A stretch of DNA of 64,000 nt, taken from the NCBI RefSeq assembly GCF_000725805.1, contig NZ_JOFT01000012.1, forward strand, positions 248,001 to 312,000, read 5' to 3'. The position numbers were made by a program, and so were the translations under genes. This stretch comes from Streptomyces xanthophaeus (GTDB lineage Bacteria > Actinomycetota > Actinomycetes > Streptomycetales > Streptomycetaceae). Shown here in pieces: positions 1 through 8,306 of the stretch (position 1 is the stretch's first letter; each line of letters begins with the position of its first letter). The notes below the pieces were generated by a model that was not told the DNA's origin, ran no database searches, and saw only the letters and a program-made list of their open reading frames with translations.

Positions 1-33
1 CGCGTTGACCCTTCAGCCTAGGAGCACGACCGC

Positions 34-1785
34 ATGCCCGTTCTCCAGATCGACGACGACGGATTCCGGCTCGACGGCGAGCCCTTCCGCATCCTCTCCG
101 GTGGCCTCCACTACTTCCGCGTCCATCCCGGCCACTGGCGGGACCGCCTGCGCAAGGCCCGCCTCATGGGGCTCAATACGGTGGAGACGTACGTACCGTG
201 GAACCTCCACCAGCCACGCCCCGACGAGTTCCGCACGGACGGGCAGCTCGACCTGCCCGGCTTCCTCGATCTCGCCGCTGCCGAGGGACTGCGCGTACTC
301 CTGCGTCCCGGCCCCTACATCTGCGCCGAATGGGAGGGCGGAGGCCTGCCTTCGTGGCTCCTGGCCGAACCCGGCATCAGGCTCCGCAGTCGCGACCCCC
401 GCTTCCTCGCCGCGGTCGACGACTATTTCGACCGGCTCCTGACTCCGCTCGGCACCCGGCTCGCGAGCCGGGGCGGGCCGGTGCTCGCGGTGCAGGTGGA
501 GAACGAGTACGGGGCCTACGGGGACGACACCGCCTATCTGGAGCACCTCGCGGACTCCCTGCGGCGCTGCGGCGTCGACGTACCGCTCTTCACCTGCGAC
601 CAGCCCGCGGACCTGGAACGGGGCGCCCTGCCGGGAGTCCTCGCGACCGCGAACTTCGGCAGCCGCTCGGCGCAGAACCTCGCCGCACTGCGGGCCCTGC
701 GGCCCTCCGGACCCCTGCTGTGCACGGAGTTCTGGATCGGCTGGTTCGACCGCTGGGGCGGCAGGCACGTGGTCCGTGATGCCGAACAGGCCGCACAGGA
801 GCTGGACGAACTCCTGGCGGCCGGCGGGTCGGTCAACTTCTACATGTTCCACGGCGGCACGAACTTCGGCTTCACGAACGGTGCCAACGACAAGCACACC
901 TACCGGCCGACCGTGACCTCGTACGACTACGACGCCCCCCTGGACGAAGCCGGCGACCCGACGGAGAAGTTCCACGCATTCCGCGAGGTCATCGCCAAGT
1001 ACGCCCCGGTCCCGGCGGAACTCCCGCCCGCGCGCACGGAGAAGTTCGCCTCGGGCGCGGTGAGGCTGACCGGCGCTCTCGGCCTGCTGGACTGGGCGCC
1101 TGCCCTCGGGGACGCCGTGGCCGCGCGGCAGCCCCTGACGATGGAGCAGCTCGGGCAGGATTTCGGCTTCGTGCTGTACGAGGCCGCCTTGCCGGATGCC
1201 GGTCCCGCACTGCTGGAACTGCCGGAGGTGCGCGACCGCGCCCAGGTCTTCCTCGACGGCCAGCCCGTGGGCGTATTGGAGCGCGAGGGGCACGAGCACG
1301 CCCTCACGTTCTCCGTCCCGGGCCCGGGCAGTGTCCTCGGCATCCTCGTGGAGAACCAGGGCCGGGTGAACTACGGCCCTGGCATCCATGACCGCAAGGG
1401 CCTGCCCGCCGGCGTCGTGCTGAACGGTTCCCCGCTCGAAGGGTGGACGAGCCGGCCGTTGCCGCTGGCCTCTCTCGCGGACCTTCCGTTCGGCGCCGGG
1501 ACGGCTACGCCGGTCGGCCCGGCCTTCTACCGGGGCACCTTCGACGTCGCCCGGCCGGCCGACACCTTCCTCCACCTCGACGGCTGGACGAAGGGCATGG
1601 CGTGGGTCAACGGGTTCGCCCTCGGCCGCTACTGGTCCCGAGGGCCTCAGCGGTCGCTGTACGTGCCCGGGCCGGTGCTGCGTGCGGGCAGCAACGAGGT
1701 GGTCGTCCTCGAACTGCACGCCCCCGGCCGCGGCCGGGAGGCGGTCTTCCGGGACGTCCCCGATCTCGGACCCACCGATGAGTGA
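34..1785 (+). CDS. GH35 beta-galactosidase, cytoplasmic
   Basis: The 583-residue protein is a family 35 glycoside hydrolase that should remove terminal beta-linked galactose. The N-terminal half is the TIM barrel, with family-typical stretches GGLHYFRV and RPGPYICAEW. The acid/base is expected at Glu158 in VENEYGAYG and the nucleophile at Glu232 in CTEFWIGWF. The C-terminal half holds beta-sandwich domains, including FLHLDGWTKGMAWVNG. No signal peptide is visible, so it should act inside the cell on imported oligosaccharides. The ATG follows AGGAG by 9 nt. It converges on a secreted GH43 gene and lies near a sugar ABC importer, which suggests galactan-type oligosaccharides as substrate. The enzyme family is certain; the substrate is inferred from context. 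Confidence 0.93.
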   Translation: MPVLQIDDDGFRLDGEPFRILSGGLHYFRVHPGHWRDRLRKARLMGLNTVETYVPWNLHQPRPDEFRTDGQLDLPGFLDLAAAEGLRVLLRPGPYICAEWEGGGLPSWLLAEPGIRLRSRDPRFLAAVDDYFDRLLTPLGTRLASRGGPVLAVQVENEYGAYGDDTAYLEHLADSLRRCGVDVPLFTCDQPADLERGALPGVLATANFGSRSAQNLAALRALRPSGPLLCTEFWIGWFDRWGGRHVVRDAEQAAQELDELLAAGGSVNFYMFHGGTNFGFTNGANDKHTYRPTVTSYDYDAPLDEAGDPTEKFHAFREVIAKYAPVPAELPPARTEKFASGAVRLTGALGLLDWAPALGDAVAARQPLTMEQLGQDFGFVLYEAALPDAGPALLELPEVRDRAQVFLDGQPVGVLEREGHEHALTFSVPGPGSVLGILVENQGRVNYGPGIHDRKGLPAGVVLNGSPLEGWTSRPLPLASLADLPFGAGTATPVGPAFYRGTFDVARPADTFLHLDGWTKGMAWVNGFALGRYWSRGPQRSLYVPGPVLRAGSNEVVVLELHAPGRGREAVFRDVPDLGPTDE

Positions 1786-1789
1786 GCGC

Positions 1790-1827
1790 CGCGGACGTGC
1801 CCACGCCGTACGCGGGGCACGTCCGCG
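1790..1827. terminator. Bidirectional hairpin terminator
   Basis: GCGGACGTGCCC (1791-1802) pairs perfectly with GGGCACGTCCGC (1815-1826), with one more pair outside. It lies between the converging GH35 and GH43 genes. There is no T-run, as is usual in Streptomyces. Confidence 0.65.
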
Positions 1828-1856
1828 CGCCGCACGGCGGGGACCCGCCGGGCAGG

Positions 1857-3314
1857 TCAGGCGGCGGCGCGCCGCCAGGTCTGGTTGGCGCCGGAGTTGC
1901 ACGTCCACTGGATGAGCGGCGCACCGTCCGTCCGGGCCTGGTTGGTGACGTCGAGGCACTTGCCGCTGTGCCGGGCGACGAGCTGTATGCCGCCGTCCGT
2001 CCCGGCCCGGGCCGTCCGCCACTTCTGGCCGGGCGCGTCCGTGCAGGCGGTCTGGACGACCACTGCACCGTCGTCGGGGGACCCGTCCCGGACCGTCAGG
2101 CACTTCCCGCTGTGGCGGAGCACGATCCGGACCGACCCGTCGCCGGTGCCCTGGAACCACACCTGCTGGTTGACGCTCCCGGCCGCACAGGTCCACTGGA
2201 CCAGCGCGGCACCCTCGGCCACCGACCAGTCGGCGGCGTCGGCGCACTTGCCGCTGTGCGCGGCGGTCAGCGTCTTCCAGTCACCGGTGCCCCTGACGGT
2301 TCCCGCCTCGGCCGCGATGGTGATCTGGGGGAAGTACTCCATGGACAGGGTCGTGCTGGTCGGGAAGGTGAGCGGCAGCCAGATGTACTGGGAGTCGTTG
2401 ACCATGCCGCCCATCGAGTTGCCCCAGCGGTCGCCCATGTACATGTAGGTCGTGACGCCCGACATGCCCTCGACCGGCAGTACGTACGCCGTCTGTGAGT
2501 GGTAGGTCCTGCCGTCCCCCAGGTCCCGCAGCGAACCCCAGGTGCCGGTGATGCTGTCTGCCGTGCCGTACTTCTGCTGGTTGGGGGACCATCCGGTGGC
2601 CCCCGAAGTCACCAGGAAGTAGACGCCGTTGCGCTTGAACAGGGCCGGTGCCTCGCGCCATTGGCCGGCCCACAGCTTCTGCACCTGGGCCTCGACGGCG
2701 GTGTAGCGCGCGTCGAGCCGGTAGACGTGCAGGTCCGCGTTCTCGTTGGCGGCCGAGATCATGTAGCCGGTGCCGTCGGTGTCGACGAAGGTGGTGATGT
2801 CCCGGGACATGTGGCCCAGGGGCCGGAAGCTCCCGCGCCAGGAGTAGTCGCCGTCGACGGTGGAGGACACGGCCACCGCGGCCCGGGCCTCGCTGTAGTC
2901 GGTGGCGCTGCCCTCCTTGTGCATCCACATGACGAACTCGCCGGTGGCGCGGTTGTACATGACCTTGGGACGTTCGATGTTGGCGCCGGCCAGTTCGGGG
3001 TGGGTGGCCTGGGTCAGGACGTGGTTGCGGAACTCCCAGGTCTTGAGGTCCTTGGACCGGTAGGCCGACACGTACCGGAAGCTGTTGTCGGGATTGCGGT
3101 CCTCGCCGAACCAGTAGTAGTACTCGTCCACCTTGACGACCCCTCCACCGTGGGCGTGGACCGGCCTGCCGGAGGGATCGGTGAACTGCGTCGCGTTGGT
3201 GACGGTGACGGGGGCGGGTGAGGCCTCGGCCCTGCCATGGCCTCCCAGGAGGCTCGCGATCAGAGCGGTGACCATGACCAGCAAGGCCGTGGTGAACGTG
3301 AGTTGACGTCTCAT
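1857..3314 (-). CDS. Secreted GH43 exo-beta-1,3-galactanase-like enzyme with CBM13
   Basis: The roughly 485-residue protein starts with MRRQLTF and a hydrophobic signal peptide ending near AEASPAP. Residues about 40-300 are a five-bladed GH43-type domain. The opening VHAHGGGVVKVDEYYYWFG matches the HAHGGG...YYWFGE signature of GH43 subfamily 24 exo-beta-1,3-galactanases. Residues about 345-485 are a ricin-type CBM13 trefoil with repeated HSGKCLDV and QW motifs. The start at 3314 has GAGGT a few bases upstream; an in-frame start at 3353 lacks this support. It is divergent from a sugar ABC importer and has its own copy of a palindromic operator. It likely trims the beta-1,3-galactan backbone of arabinogalactan outside the cell. 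The subfamily is recalled from motifs, not searched. Confidence 0.82.
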   Translation of the reverse strand: MRRQLTFTTALLVMVTALIASLLGGHGRAEASPAPVTVTNATQFTDPSGRPVHAHGGGVVKVDEYYYWFGEDRNPDNSFRYVSAYRSKDLKTWEFRNHVLTQATHPELAGANIERPKVMYNRATGEFVMWMHKEGSATDYSEARAAVAVSSTVDGDYSWRGSFRPLGHMSRDITTFVDTDGTGYMISAANENADLHVYRLDARYTAVEAQVQKLWAGQWREAPALFKRNGVYFLVTSGATGWSPNQQKYGTADSITGTWGSLRDLGDGRTYHSQTAYVLPVEGMSGVTTYMYMGDRWGNSMGGMVNDSQYIWLPLTFPTSTTLSMEYFPQITIAAEAGTVRGTGDWKTLTAAHSGKCADAADWSVAEGAALVQWTCAAGSVNQQVWFQGTGDGSVRIVLRHSGKCLTVRDGSPDDGAVVVQTACTDAPGQKWRTARAGTDGGIQLVARHSGKCLDVTNQARTDGAPLIQWTCNSGANQTWRRAAA

Positions 3315-3420
3315 GGGTACCTCGTGCCGGATGACGGGTGGGGGAGGGCGCATGTGCGCGGGGTCCGCCGTCGGCGGGCCGACAGCAGAGCTGGGTCAAG
3401 CCGAGATGTCGCCTCGGTAA

Positions 3421-3434
3421 TGTTTACGTAAACA
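3421..3434. promoter_or_regulatory. LacI-type palindromic operator, copy 1
   Basis: TGTTTACGTAAACA is a perfect 14-bp inverted repeat with a central CG, the form bound by LacI/GalR-family sugar repressors. It lies 106 bp upstream of the GH43 start, on that side of the divergent interval. No LacI gene is in the window. Confidence 0.75.
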
Positions 3435-3606
3435 CGAAGCGGTTGGCTGCGAGTCTGGAAGCCGCCTCCGGGCCTGTCAAGCGTTCCGGCAGTAATCACC
3501 GCCTGTGGACGGTGTGGTGCATGCGCGCCGCCATCGGATTTCCCTCCACGGGCTCCCCCGCATGCTTGACGCTCCCCGACGGGGAGTGTCACCATCACGT
3601 CACCGA

Positions 3607-3620
3607 TGATTGCGTAAACA
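3607..3620. promoter_or_regulatory. LacI-type operator, copy 2
   Basis: TGATTGCGTAAACA matches copy 1 at 12 of 14 positions, keeping the CGTAAACA half intact. It lies 96 bp upstream of the first permease start. Each divergent transcription unit therefore has one site, consistent with a shared repressor. Confidence 0.65.
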
Positions 3621-3716
3621 TTTCTCATCAGGTCTTGCCCCATGCGGTCGTTCTCGGCCCGGAGGCGTCCTCCCCCTCCGTTGCGGACCTGCCGGTCACC
3701 GACACAAGGACCCACC

Positions 3717-4643
3717 ATGACGCTCCTGCCGTCACCGGCAACAGCAGTCTCCCGACCCCGTCCTCGCCCCCGGACGCGCGCCCGCAGGAACGCCCTCGTC
3801 GGCTGGGGGTTCGTCGCACCGTTCGCGGCGGTGTTCGGGCTCGTGTTCCTCGCACCCATCGGGTACGCGTTCTACCTCAGCCTGATGCGCGACCGGCTCA
3901 TCGGTGGAACGGCCTTCGTGGGCGCGGACAATTACGTCCGGGCCCTGACCGACCCGCAGTTCTGGGAGGGCTCGGCCCGGGTCGGGCTGTTCCTCCTCGT
4001 CCAGGTGCCGGTCATGCTGGGCATCGCCCTGCTGATCGCACTCGCCATCGACAGCGGCAGGCTGTACGGCAAGGCGTTCTTCCGCGTCGCGGTGTTCCTG
4101 CCCTACGCCGTCCCCGCCGTGGTGGCGAGCCTGATGTGGGGCTTCATCTACGGCACGAGGTTCGGCCTGGTGGGCGACATCAACGAGGCCTTCGGCCTCT
4201 CCCTCCCCGATCCGCTCTCGCCGTCACTCGTGCTGGCCTCCATAGGCAACATCGTGACCTGGGAGTTCGTCGGCTACAACACGCTCATCTTCTATTCCGC
4301 CCTGAAGGTGGTCCCGCGCTCCCTCTACGAGGCGGCCGCGATCGACGGCGCCGGGGAGTGGCGGACCGTCACCGCGATCAAGCTGCCGGCCATTCGCAGC
4401 GCTCTCGTCATCGCGACGATCTTCTCGATCATCGGCAGCTTCCAGCTGTTCAACGAGCCGAACATCCTGCAGAACCTCGCCCCCAACGCGATCACGAGCG
4501 CGTACACCCCGAACCTCTACACCTATTCACTGGCCTTCTCGGGCCAACAGCACAACTACGCGGCGACCGTTGCCATCGTCATGGGCGTCCTCACCGCGAT
4601 CGTCGCCTACGCGGTCCAGCTCCGCGGCATGCGGAAGGGCTGA
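3717..4643 (+). CDS. Sugar ABC transporter permease (MalF/UgpA type)
   Basis: This 308-residue membrane protein has about six transmembrane helices, starting with VGWGFVAPFAAVFGLVF. The conserved permease EAA loop is seen as YEAAAIDGAGEWRTVTAIKLP. It would form half of the membrane channel of a CUT1-type carbohydrate importer. The chosen ATG follows AAGGA by 7 nt; the longer frame to 3642 runs through the operator/leader region and is rejected. It is followed after 8 nt by the second permease and then the binding protein. No ATPase gene is present, so it probably uses a shared multi-system ATPase such as MsiK, as most Streptomyces sugar importers do. Confidence 0.93.
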   Translation: MTLLPSPATAVSRPRPRPRTRARRNALVGWGFVAPFAAVFGLVFLAPIGYAFYLSLMRDRLIGGTAFVGADNYVRALTDPQFWEGSARVGLFLLVQVPVMLGIALLIALAIDSGRLYGKAFFRVAVFLPYAVPAVVASLMWGFIYGTRFGLVGDINEAFGLSLPDPLSPSLVLASIGNIVTWEFVGYNTLIFYSALKVVPRSLYEAAAIDGAGEWRTVTAIKLPAIRSALVIATIFSIIGSFQLFNEPNILQNLAPNAITSAYTPNLYTYSLAFSGQQHNYAATVAIVMGVLTAIVAYAVQLRGMRKG

Positions 4644-4651
4644 ACGAGCGA

Positions 4652-5662
4652 ATGATCACGAACATGGACCCCGCGGGCGCCCCCGGCGGCACGACCGAGC
4701 GCTCCGCCCGCCCCGGCCCCGGCCCCGAAGCCCCCGTACCGGGCGGGCGGCCACCGGCCACCGCACTGCAGGCGCCGCCGCGCCGGCGCAGGCCCGCCCG
4801 CACCCCGCACACCCCGCTCAACCCCAGACCCAGCATCCCACTGACCCTGGTGACCGGGACGGTCCTGGTCTACACCCTCCTTCCCCTGGTGTGGCTGCTC
4901 GTCAACGCCACCAAGGACCAGGCAGGCCTCTTCAGTTCCTCCGGACTCTGGTTCGGCGAGGACTTCCACCTCTGGGACAACGTCTCCCGCACCCTCACCT
5001 ACGACGACGGCGCCTTCGTCCGCTGGACGCTCAACACCCTGCTGTACGTCGTCGCCGGCGCCGGCGGAGCCACGCTGCTCTCCGTCCTCGGCGGATACGC
5101 CCTGGCCGTCTACGAGTTCCCCGGCCGCCGAGCCGTGTTCGCCGTGGTCATCGGAGCCGTGGCCGTCCCCGGAACGGCCCTCGCCGTGCCCACGTTCCTG
5201 ATGTTCAGCAGCATGGGTCTGGCCAACACCCCCTGGGCCGTGATCGTCCCCTCCCTGGTCTCACCCTTCGGGCTGTACCTGATGTGGGTGTTCACGGCGG
5301 AGGCGGTACCCGCCGAACTGCTCGAAGCCGCCCGGATCGACGGCGCCGGCGAGCTGCGCATCTTCTTCCGCGTCGCCCTGCCGCTGCTGATGCCGGGAAC
5401 CGTCACGGTGCTGCTCTTCGCGACGGTCGCGACCTGGAACAACTACTTCCTGCCCCTGATCATGATCAAGGATCCGGACTGGTACCCGCTCACCCTGGGA
5501 CTCAACGCGTGGAGCGCCCAGGCCCGGACCGCGGGGGGCGAGCCCGTCTTCGACCTCATCATCACCGGCTCCCTGCTGACCGTCGTGCCGGTCGTCGTGA
5601 TCTTCCTCCTCCTCCAGCGGTACTGGCAGTCCGGTCTTGCCGCCGGCAGCGTCAAGGAATGA
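4652..5662 (+). CDS. Sugar ABC transporter permease (MalG/UgpE type)
   Basis: The 336-residue second permease begins with a Pro/Arg-rich cytoplasmic leader of about 55 residues, followed by about six membrane helices (first near SIPLTLVTGTVLVYTLLPLV). The EAA loop is LEAARIDGAGELRIFFRVALP. It pairs with the upstream permease to form the importer channel. The ATG at 4652 lies 8 nt after the upstream stop; a second in-frame ATG at 4664 is possible, as neither has a strong ribosome binding site. The long N-terminal leader is richer in Pro/Arg than usual for this family, so a later start cannot be fully excluded. Confidence 0.9.
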   Translation: MITNMDPAGAPGGTTERSARPGPGPEAPVPGGRPPATALQAPPRRRRPARTPHTPLNPRPSIPLTLVTGTVLVYTLLPLVWLLVNATKDQAGLFSSSGLWFGEDFHLWDNVSRTLTYDDGAFVRWTLNTLLYVVAGAGGATLLSVLGGYALAVYEFPGRRAVFAVVIGAVAVPGTALAVPTFLMFSSMGLANTPWAVIVPSLVSPFGLYLMWVFTAEAVPAELLEAARIDGAGELRIFFRVALPLLMPGTVTVLLFATVATWNNYFLPLIMIKDPDWYPLTLGLNAWSAQARTAGGEPVFDLIITGSLLTVVPVVVIFLLLQRYWQSGLAAGSVKE

Positions 5663-5744
5663 CCCGGCCGGCCGACTCCGCACCTTCTCCCGCACTTCCG
5701 CCCGCCCCTCCTTTCCGCACACCGAATCAGGAGCGCCACCACCG

Positions 5745-7076
5745 ATGAGAACGAACAGCAGCCGCCGGATCCTCGCCGCCGTCGTGGGGGCGTGCGCCAT
5801 GGCCCTGGGTGCCACCGCCTGCGGCTCGCCGGACCCCGGGTCCGGCAGCGACGTGAAGGACGTGGCGTCCGCGCTCGAAGCGGGCGGCAAGGTGACGGTG
5901 TGGGCCTGGGAGCCCACCTTGAAGAAGGTGGCCGCCGACTTCGAGAAGAAGTACCCGAAGGTGGACGTCGAGCTGGTCAACGCCGGTACGGGCGACAAGC
6001 AGTACACGGCGCTGCAGAACGCTGTCGCGGCCGGGTCGGGAGCCCCGGACGTGGCCCAGGTCGAGTACTACGCCCTCGGTCAGTTCGCCATCGGCAAGTC
6101 CCTGGAGGACCTCTCGGGCTACGGCGCGGCCGTTCACGACAAGGCTTTCACGACCGGGCCCTGGAGCGCGGTGCAGTACGACAAGGGCGTCTACGCCCTG
6201 CCCATGGACTCGGGCCCCATGGCGCTGTTCTACAACAAGAAGGTCTTCGACCGGCACGGCGTCGCCGTCCCGACCACCTGGGACGAGTACGTCGACGCGG
6301 CGCGCGCCCTGCACAAGGCCGATCCGAAGCTCTTCATCACGAACGACACCGGGGACGCCGGAGCGACGACCAGCCTCATCTGGCAGGCGGGCGGGCGCCC
6401 GTACACGGTGGAGGGCACCGGGATCGGCATCGACTTCGGTGACGCCGGGACCCAGAAGTACACGAGCACCTGGCAGAAGCTGCTCGACGAGCGCCTGCTC
6501 GCACCCGTCAGTTCCTGGAGCGACGAGTGGTACAAGGGGCTCTCCGACGGCAGCATCGCCACCCTGTCCATAGGAGCCTGGATGCCGGCCAACTTCGCCT
6601 CGGGTGCGCCCGGCGCGGCGGGGGACTGGCGCGTGGCGCCGCTCCCGCAGTGGACGAAGGGCGATAAGGCAGGTGCCGAGAACGGCGGGAGCTCCCTCGC
6701 CGTGCCGAAGGCATCGAAGAACAAGGCGCTGGCCTACGCCTTCATCGAGTACGCGACCACCGGCGAGGGCGCCTCGGCCCGGGTGGCGGAGGGGGCATTC
6801 CCCGCCACGCGGGCGGACCTGGAGTCGAAGGCGTTCCTGGAGACCGCCTTCCCGTACTTCGGCGGGCAGCAGGCCAACCAGGTGCTGGCCGACGCGGCTC
6901 GCGACGTGGGCACGGGGTGGTCGTACCTGCCCTACCAGGTGTATGCGAATTCCGTGTTCAAGGACACCGTCGGCAAGGCGTACGTCTCTTCGACGACCCT
7001 GACCCAGGGGCTGGAGGCCTGGCAGAAGACGAGCGCCAAGTACGGCGCCGACCAGGGCTTCACGGTCCGCAAGTAG
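5745..7076 (+). CDS. Sugar ABC transporter substrate-binding lipoprotein
   Basis: The 443-residue extracellular solute-binding protein family 1 member captures the oligosaccharide. The N-terminus MRTNSSRRILAAVVGACAMA has an Arg-rich start and hydrophobic core, and GATACGS provides the lipid-modified Cys. The mature part shows the family pattern (VTVWAWEPTLKKVAADFEKK near the start, YALPMDSGPMALFYNKKVFD in the middle). AGGAG lies about 10 nt before the ATG. It is the last gene of the importer operon; putting the binding protein after both permeases reverses the common order. No clear hairpin follows the stop. Confidence 0.92.
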   Translation: MRTNSSRRILAAVVGACAMALGATACGSPDPGSGSDVKDVASALEAGGKVTVWAWEPTLKKVAADFEKKYPKVDVELVNAGTGDKQYTALQNAVAAGSGAPDVAQVEYYALGQFAIGKSLEDLSGYGAAVHDKAFTTGPWSAVQYDKGVYALPMDSGPMALFYNKKVFDRHGVAVPTTWDEYVDAARALHKADPKLFITNDTGDAGATTSLIWQAGGRPYTVEGTGIGIDFGDAGTQKYTSTWQKLLDERLLAPVSSWSDEWYKGLSDGSIATLSIGAWMPANFASGAPGAAGDWRVAPLPQWTKGDKAGAENGGSSLAVPKASKNKALAYAFIEYATTGEGASARVAEGAFPATRADLESKAFLETAFPYFGGQQANQVLADAARDVGTGWSYLPYQVYANSVFKDTVGKAYVSSTTLTQGLEAWQKTSAKYGADQGFTVRK

Positions 7077-7224
7077 CAGCAGCCGGGTAGAGCGGGGGCG
7101 GCGCGCACGGTTCGGATGCGGATGCCGAGGCGACCGACGATGGCCGGGTCTGAGCCGTACACCCATGCTGGCACGAGCTGCCGCGTCCCTATCCGCGGCG
7201 GCCCTCACCTGGAGCAGGTTCCCC

Positions 7225-7256
7225 CCAGAGCGAGGTCAGAGATGACCGCCCTCTGG
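7225..7256. other. Two-part hairpin with GNRA-type loop
   Basis: CCAGAG (7225-7230) pairs with CTCTGG (7251-7256). Inside a 3x3 internal loop, GGTCA (7234-7238) pairs with TGACC (7243-7247) around a GAGA tetraloop. A smaller hairpin, ACCTG-GAG-CAGGT, precedes it at 7207-7219. This could be a terminator for the importer operon about 150 nt downstream of its stop, or a structured RNA remnant. Function is unknown. Confidence 0.4.
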
Positions 7257-7328
7257 AGATACCCCGCGTTCGGAAACGCCCAAGACCGGCCGCCGCCCAT
7301 GGAGGGGGAGGACATGAGGACGGCCCGG

Positions 7329-7417
7329 GGATCACCCCCGCGTCGGCAGGCAGCACCAGGACTAGCGGCGACGGATAGACCTCGACCACGGACCCCCCCC
7401 GCGTCGGCGGGGAGCAC
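7329..7417. CRISPR. Two-repeat type I-E-like CRISPR remnant
   Basis: Two 28-nt units (7329-7356 and 7390-7417) share GG-A-C-CCCCCGCGTCGGC-GG-AGCAC. They are separated by a 33-nt unique spacer (7357-7389), giving the 61-bp period of type I-E arrays. The reverse complement starts GTGCTCCCCGCCGACGC, like actinomycete I-E repeats, so the array would read on the minus strand. The first unit carries several substitutions that weaken its stem, as in a degenerate terminal repeat. No further unit is found 61 bp on either side, and no cas gene lies nearby. It is probably an orphan relic. Confidence 0.55.
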
Positions 7418-7928
7418 GCGCGCCAGGAGCAGCCCGGGCAGGAACAGCTTGTCCGGGACGGCGCCGTTGCACACCTCGGCCTCGCGGGCCGGTGCACGGA
7501 CTTGGGAGGGGCCGCTCCCTAGCCGACAGGTCGGGCTGCTCCCGGGCTGACTTCATCACTGTCACTCCGACTGCCGGCCACTGCCCCCACCTCCCGGAAC
7601 CATGGAAGTTCTGTCTCCAAGGCCCTCCAGGCCTCGAATGGCTGCCCCGCCAACCATCCGCAGCTTCCATCCTGGGCAGGCTACTTGGTCTGGGGCGGAT
7701 AGGTGCGGACTACTGATCCGGCCTACCGGAGGTGGCTGTGACCAGACTCGCCTGGTGCCGGTCGGGGAGTGGCAGCGCGCCCCCGACTTCATGTCAGTAG
7801 GAGAGCCGTTCTCGGGGGCTGGAGGGTGCCGGGTCCAAGGGCTCGTTCGCGCTCCAGGGGCGAGTCGGCGGTGGGCATCTCCAGGCGGCGTGGATGGCCT
7901 GGCCTCGAGTAGGTTAGTCATGAGCGAA

Positions 7929-8231
7929 TCAGCCGCACGGCATGTCCTGGATCTCGGTCACCTCGATCCCGCGGGCCCGCAGGTCGGCGTACGCCTCCTC
8001 GATGTCGGTGACGACGACCTGCAGGTTGTCCAGGGAGCCCGGGGTCATCCGGGTGAGCCCCTTGCCCACGGCGATCGAGCAGGCCGAACCCGGCGGGGTG
8101 AGCTGGACGAAGCGGATGTCCTCGCTCACGGTGACGTCGTGGTCGGCGGTGAAGCCGATCCGCTCGTAGAAGGCCTTGGCCCGGTCGACATCGGTGACGG
8201 GGACGGCGACCAGTTCCAGCTTGATGTCCAT
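7929..8231 (-). CDS. VOC/glyoxalase-family protein, C-terminally truncated
   Basis: The 100-residue protein is a vicinal-oxygen-chelate fold member (MDIKLELVAVPVTDVDRAKA start; ERIGFTADHDVTVSE; LQVVVTDIEEAYADL). GGAG 6-7 nt before the ATG at 8231 favours this start over 8243. Full-length relatives run about 120-130 residues and end in a F...DPDGN strand-loop after the position where this one stops, at QDMPCG. The missing piece contains a usual metal ligand and final strands, so the gene product is probably nonfunctional or altered. The break abuts the gene-poor scar at 7077-7928. Confidence 0.75.
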   Translation of the reverse strand: MDIKLELVAVPVTDVDRAKAFYERIGFTADHDVTVSEDIRFVQLTPPGSACSIAVGKGLTRMTPGSLDNLQVVVTDIEEAYADLRARGIEVTEIQDMPCG

Positions 8232-8306
8232 CGGATGCTCCAAGATCGGCAGTGGCCCGGCAGGGATACGGGCTCGAGGGCCGCGTGTGACGGGCCCTGC
8301 CGGCCA

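Larger units (their letters stand above)
7077..7928. other. Gene-poor 850-bp interval (scar)
   Basis: No convincing gene is present. Open frames here have unnatural composition (for example runs of Arg/Ser/Pro) and no ribosome binding sites. The interval contains a small hairpin (7225-7256) and two CRISPR-like repeats (7329-7417). It ends at a prematurely terminated VOC gene. GC is visibly lower from about 7540 to 7760 than in the flanking genes. It looks like a decayed or rearranged segment. Confidence 0.6.

Noticed and set aside
7160..7220. TPP-riboswitch-like 3' half on the minus strand (GAACCTGCTCCAGGT...AGGGA)
   Set aside because: The required CTGAGA element and P2-P3 arm are missing, spacing is wrong, and no thiamine gene follows.
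7562..7921. 119-codon minus-strand frame in the scar
   Set aside because: No ribosome binding site, erratic codon use, Pro/Ser/Gly-rich text with no fold-like pattern.
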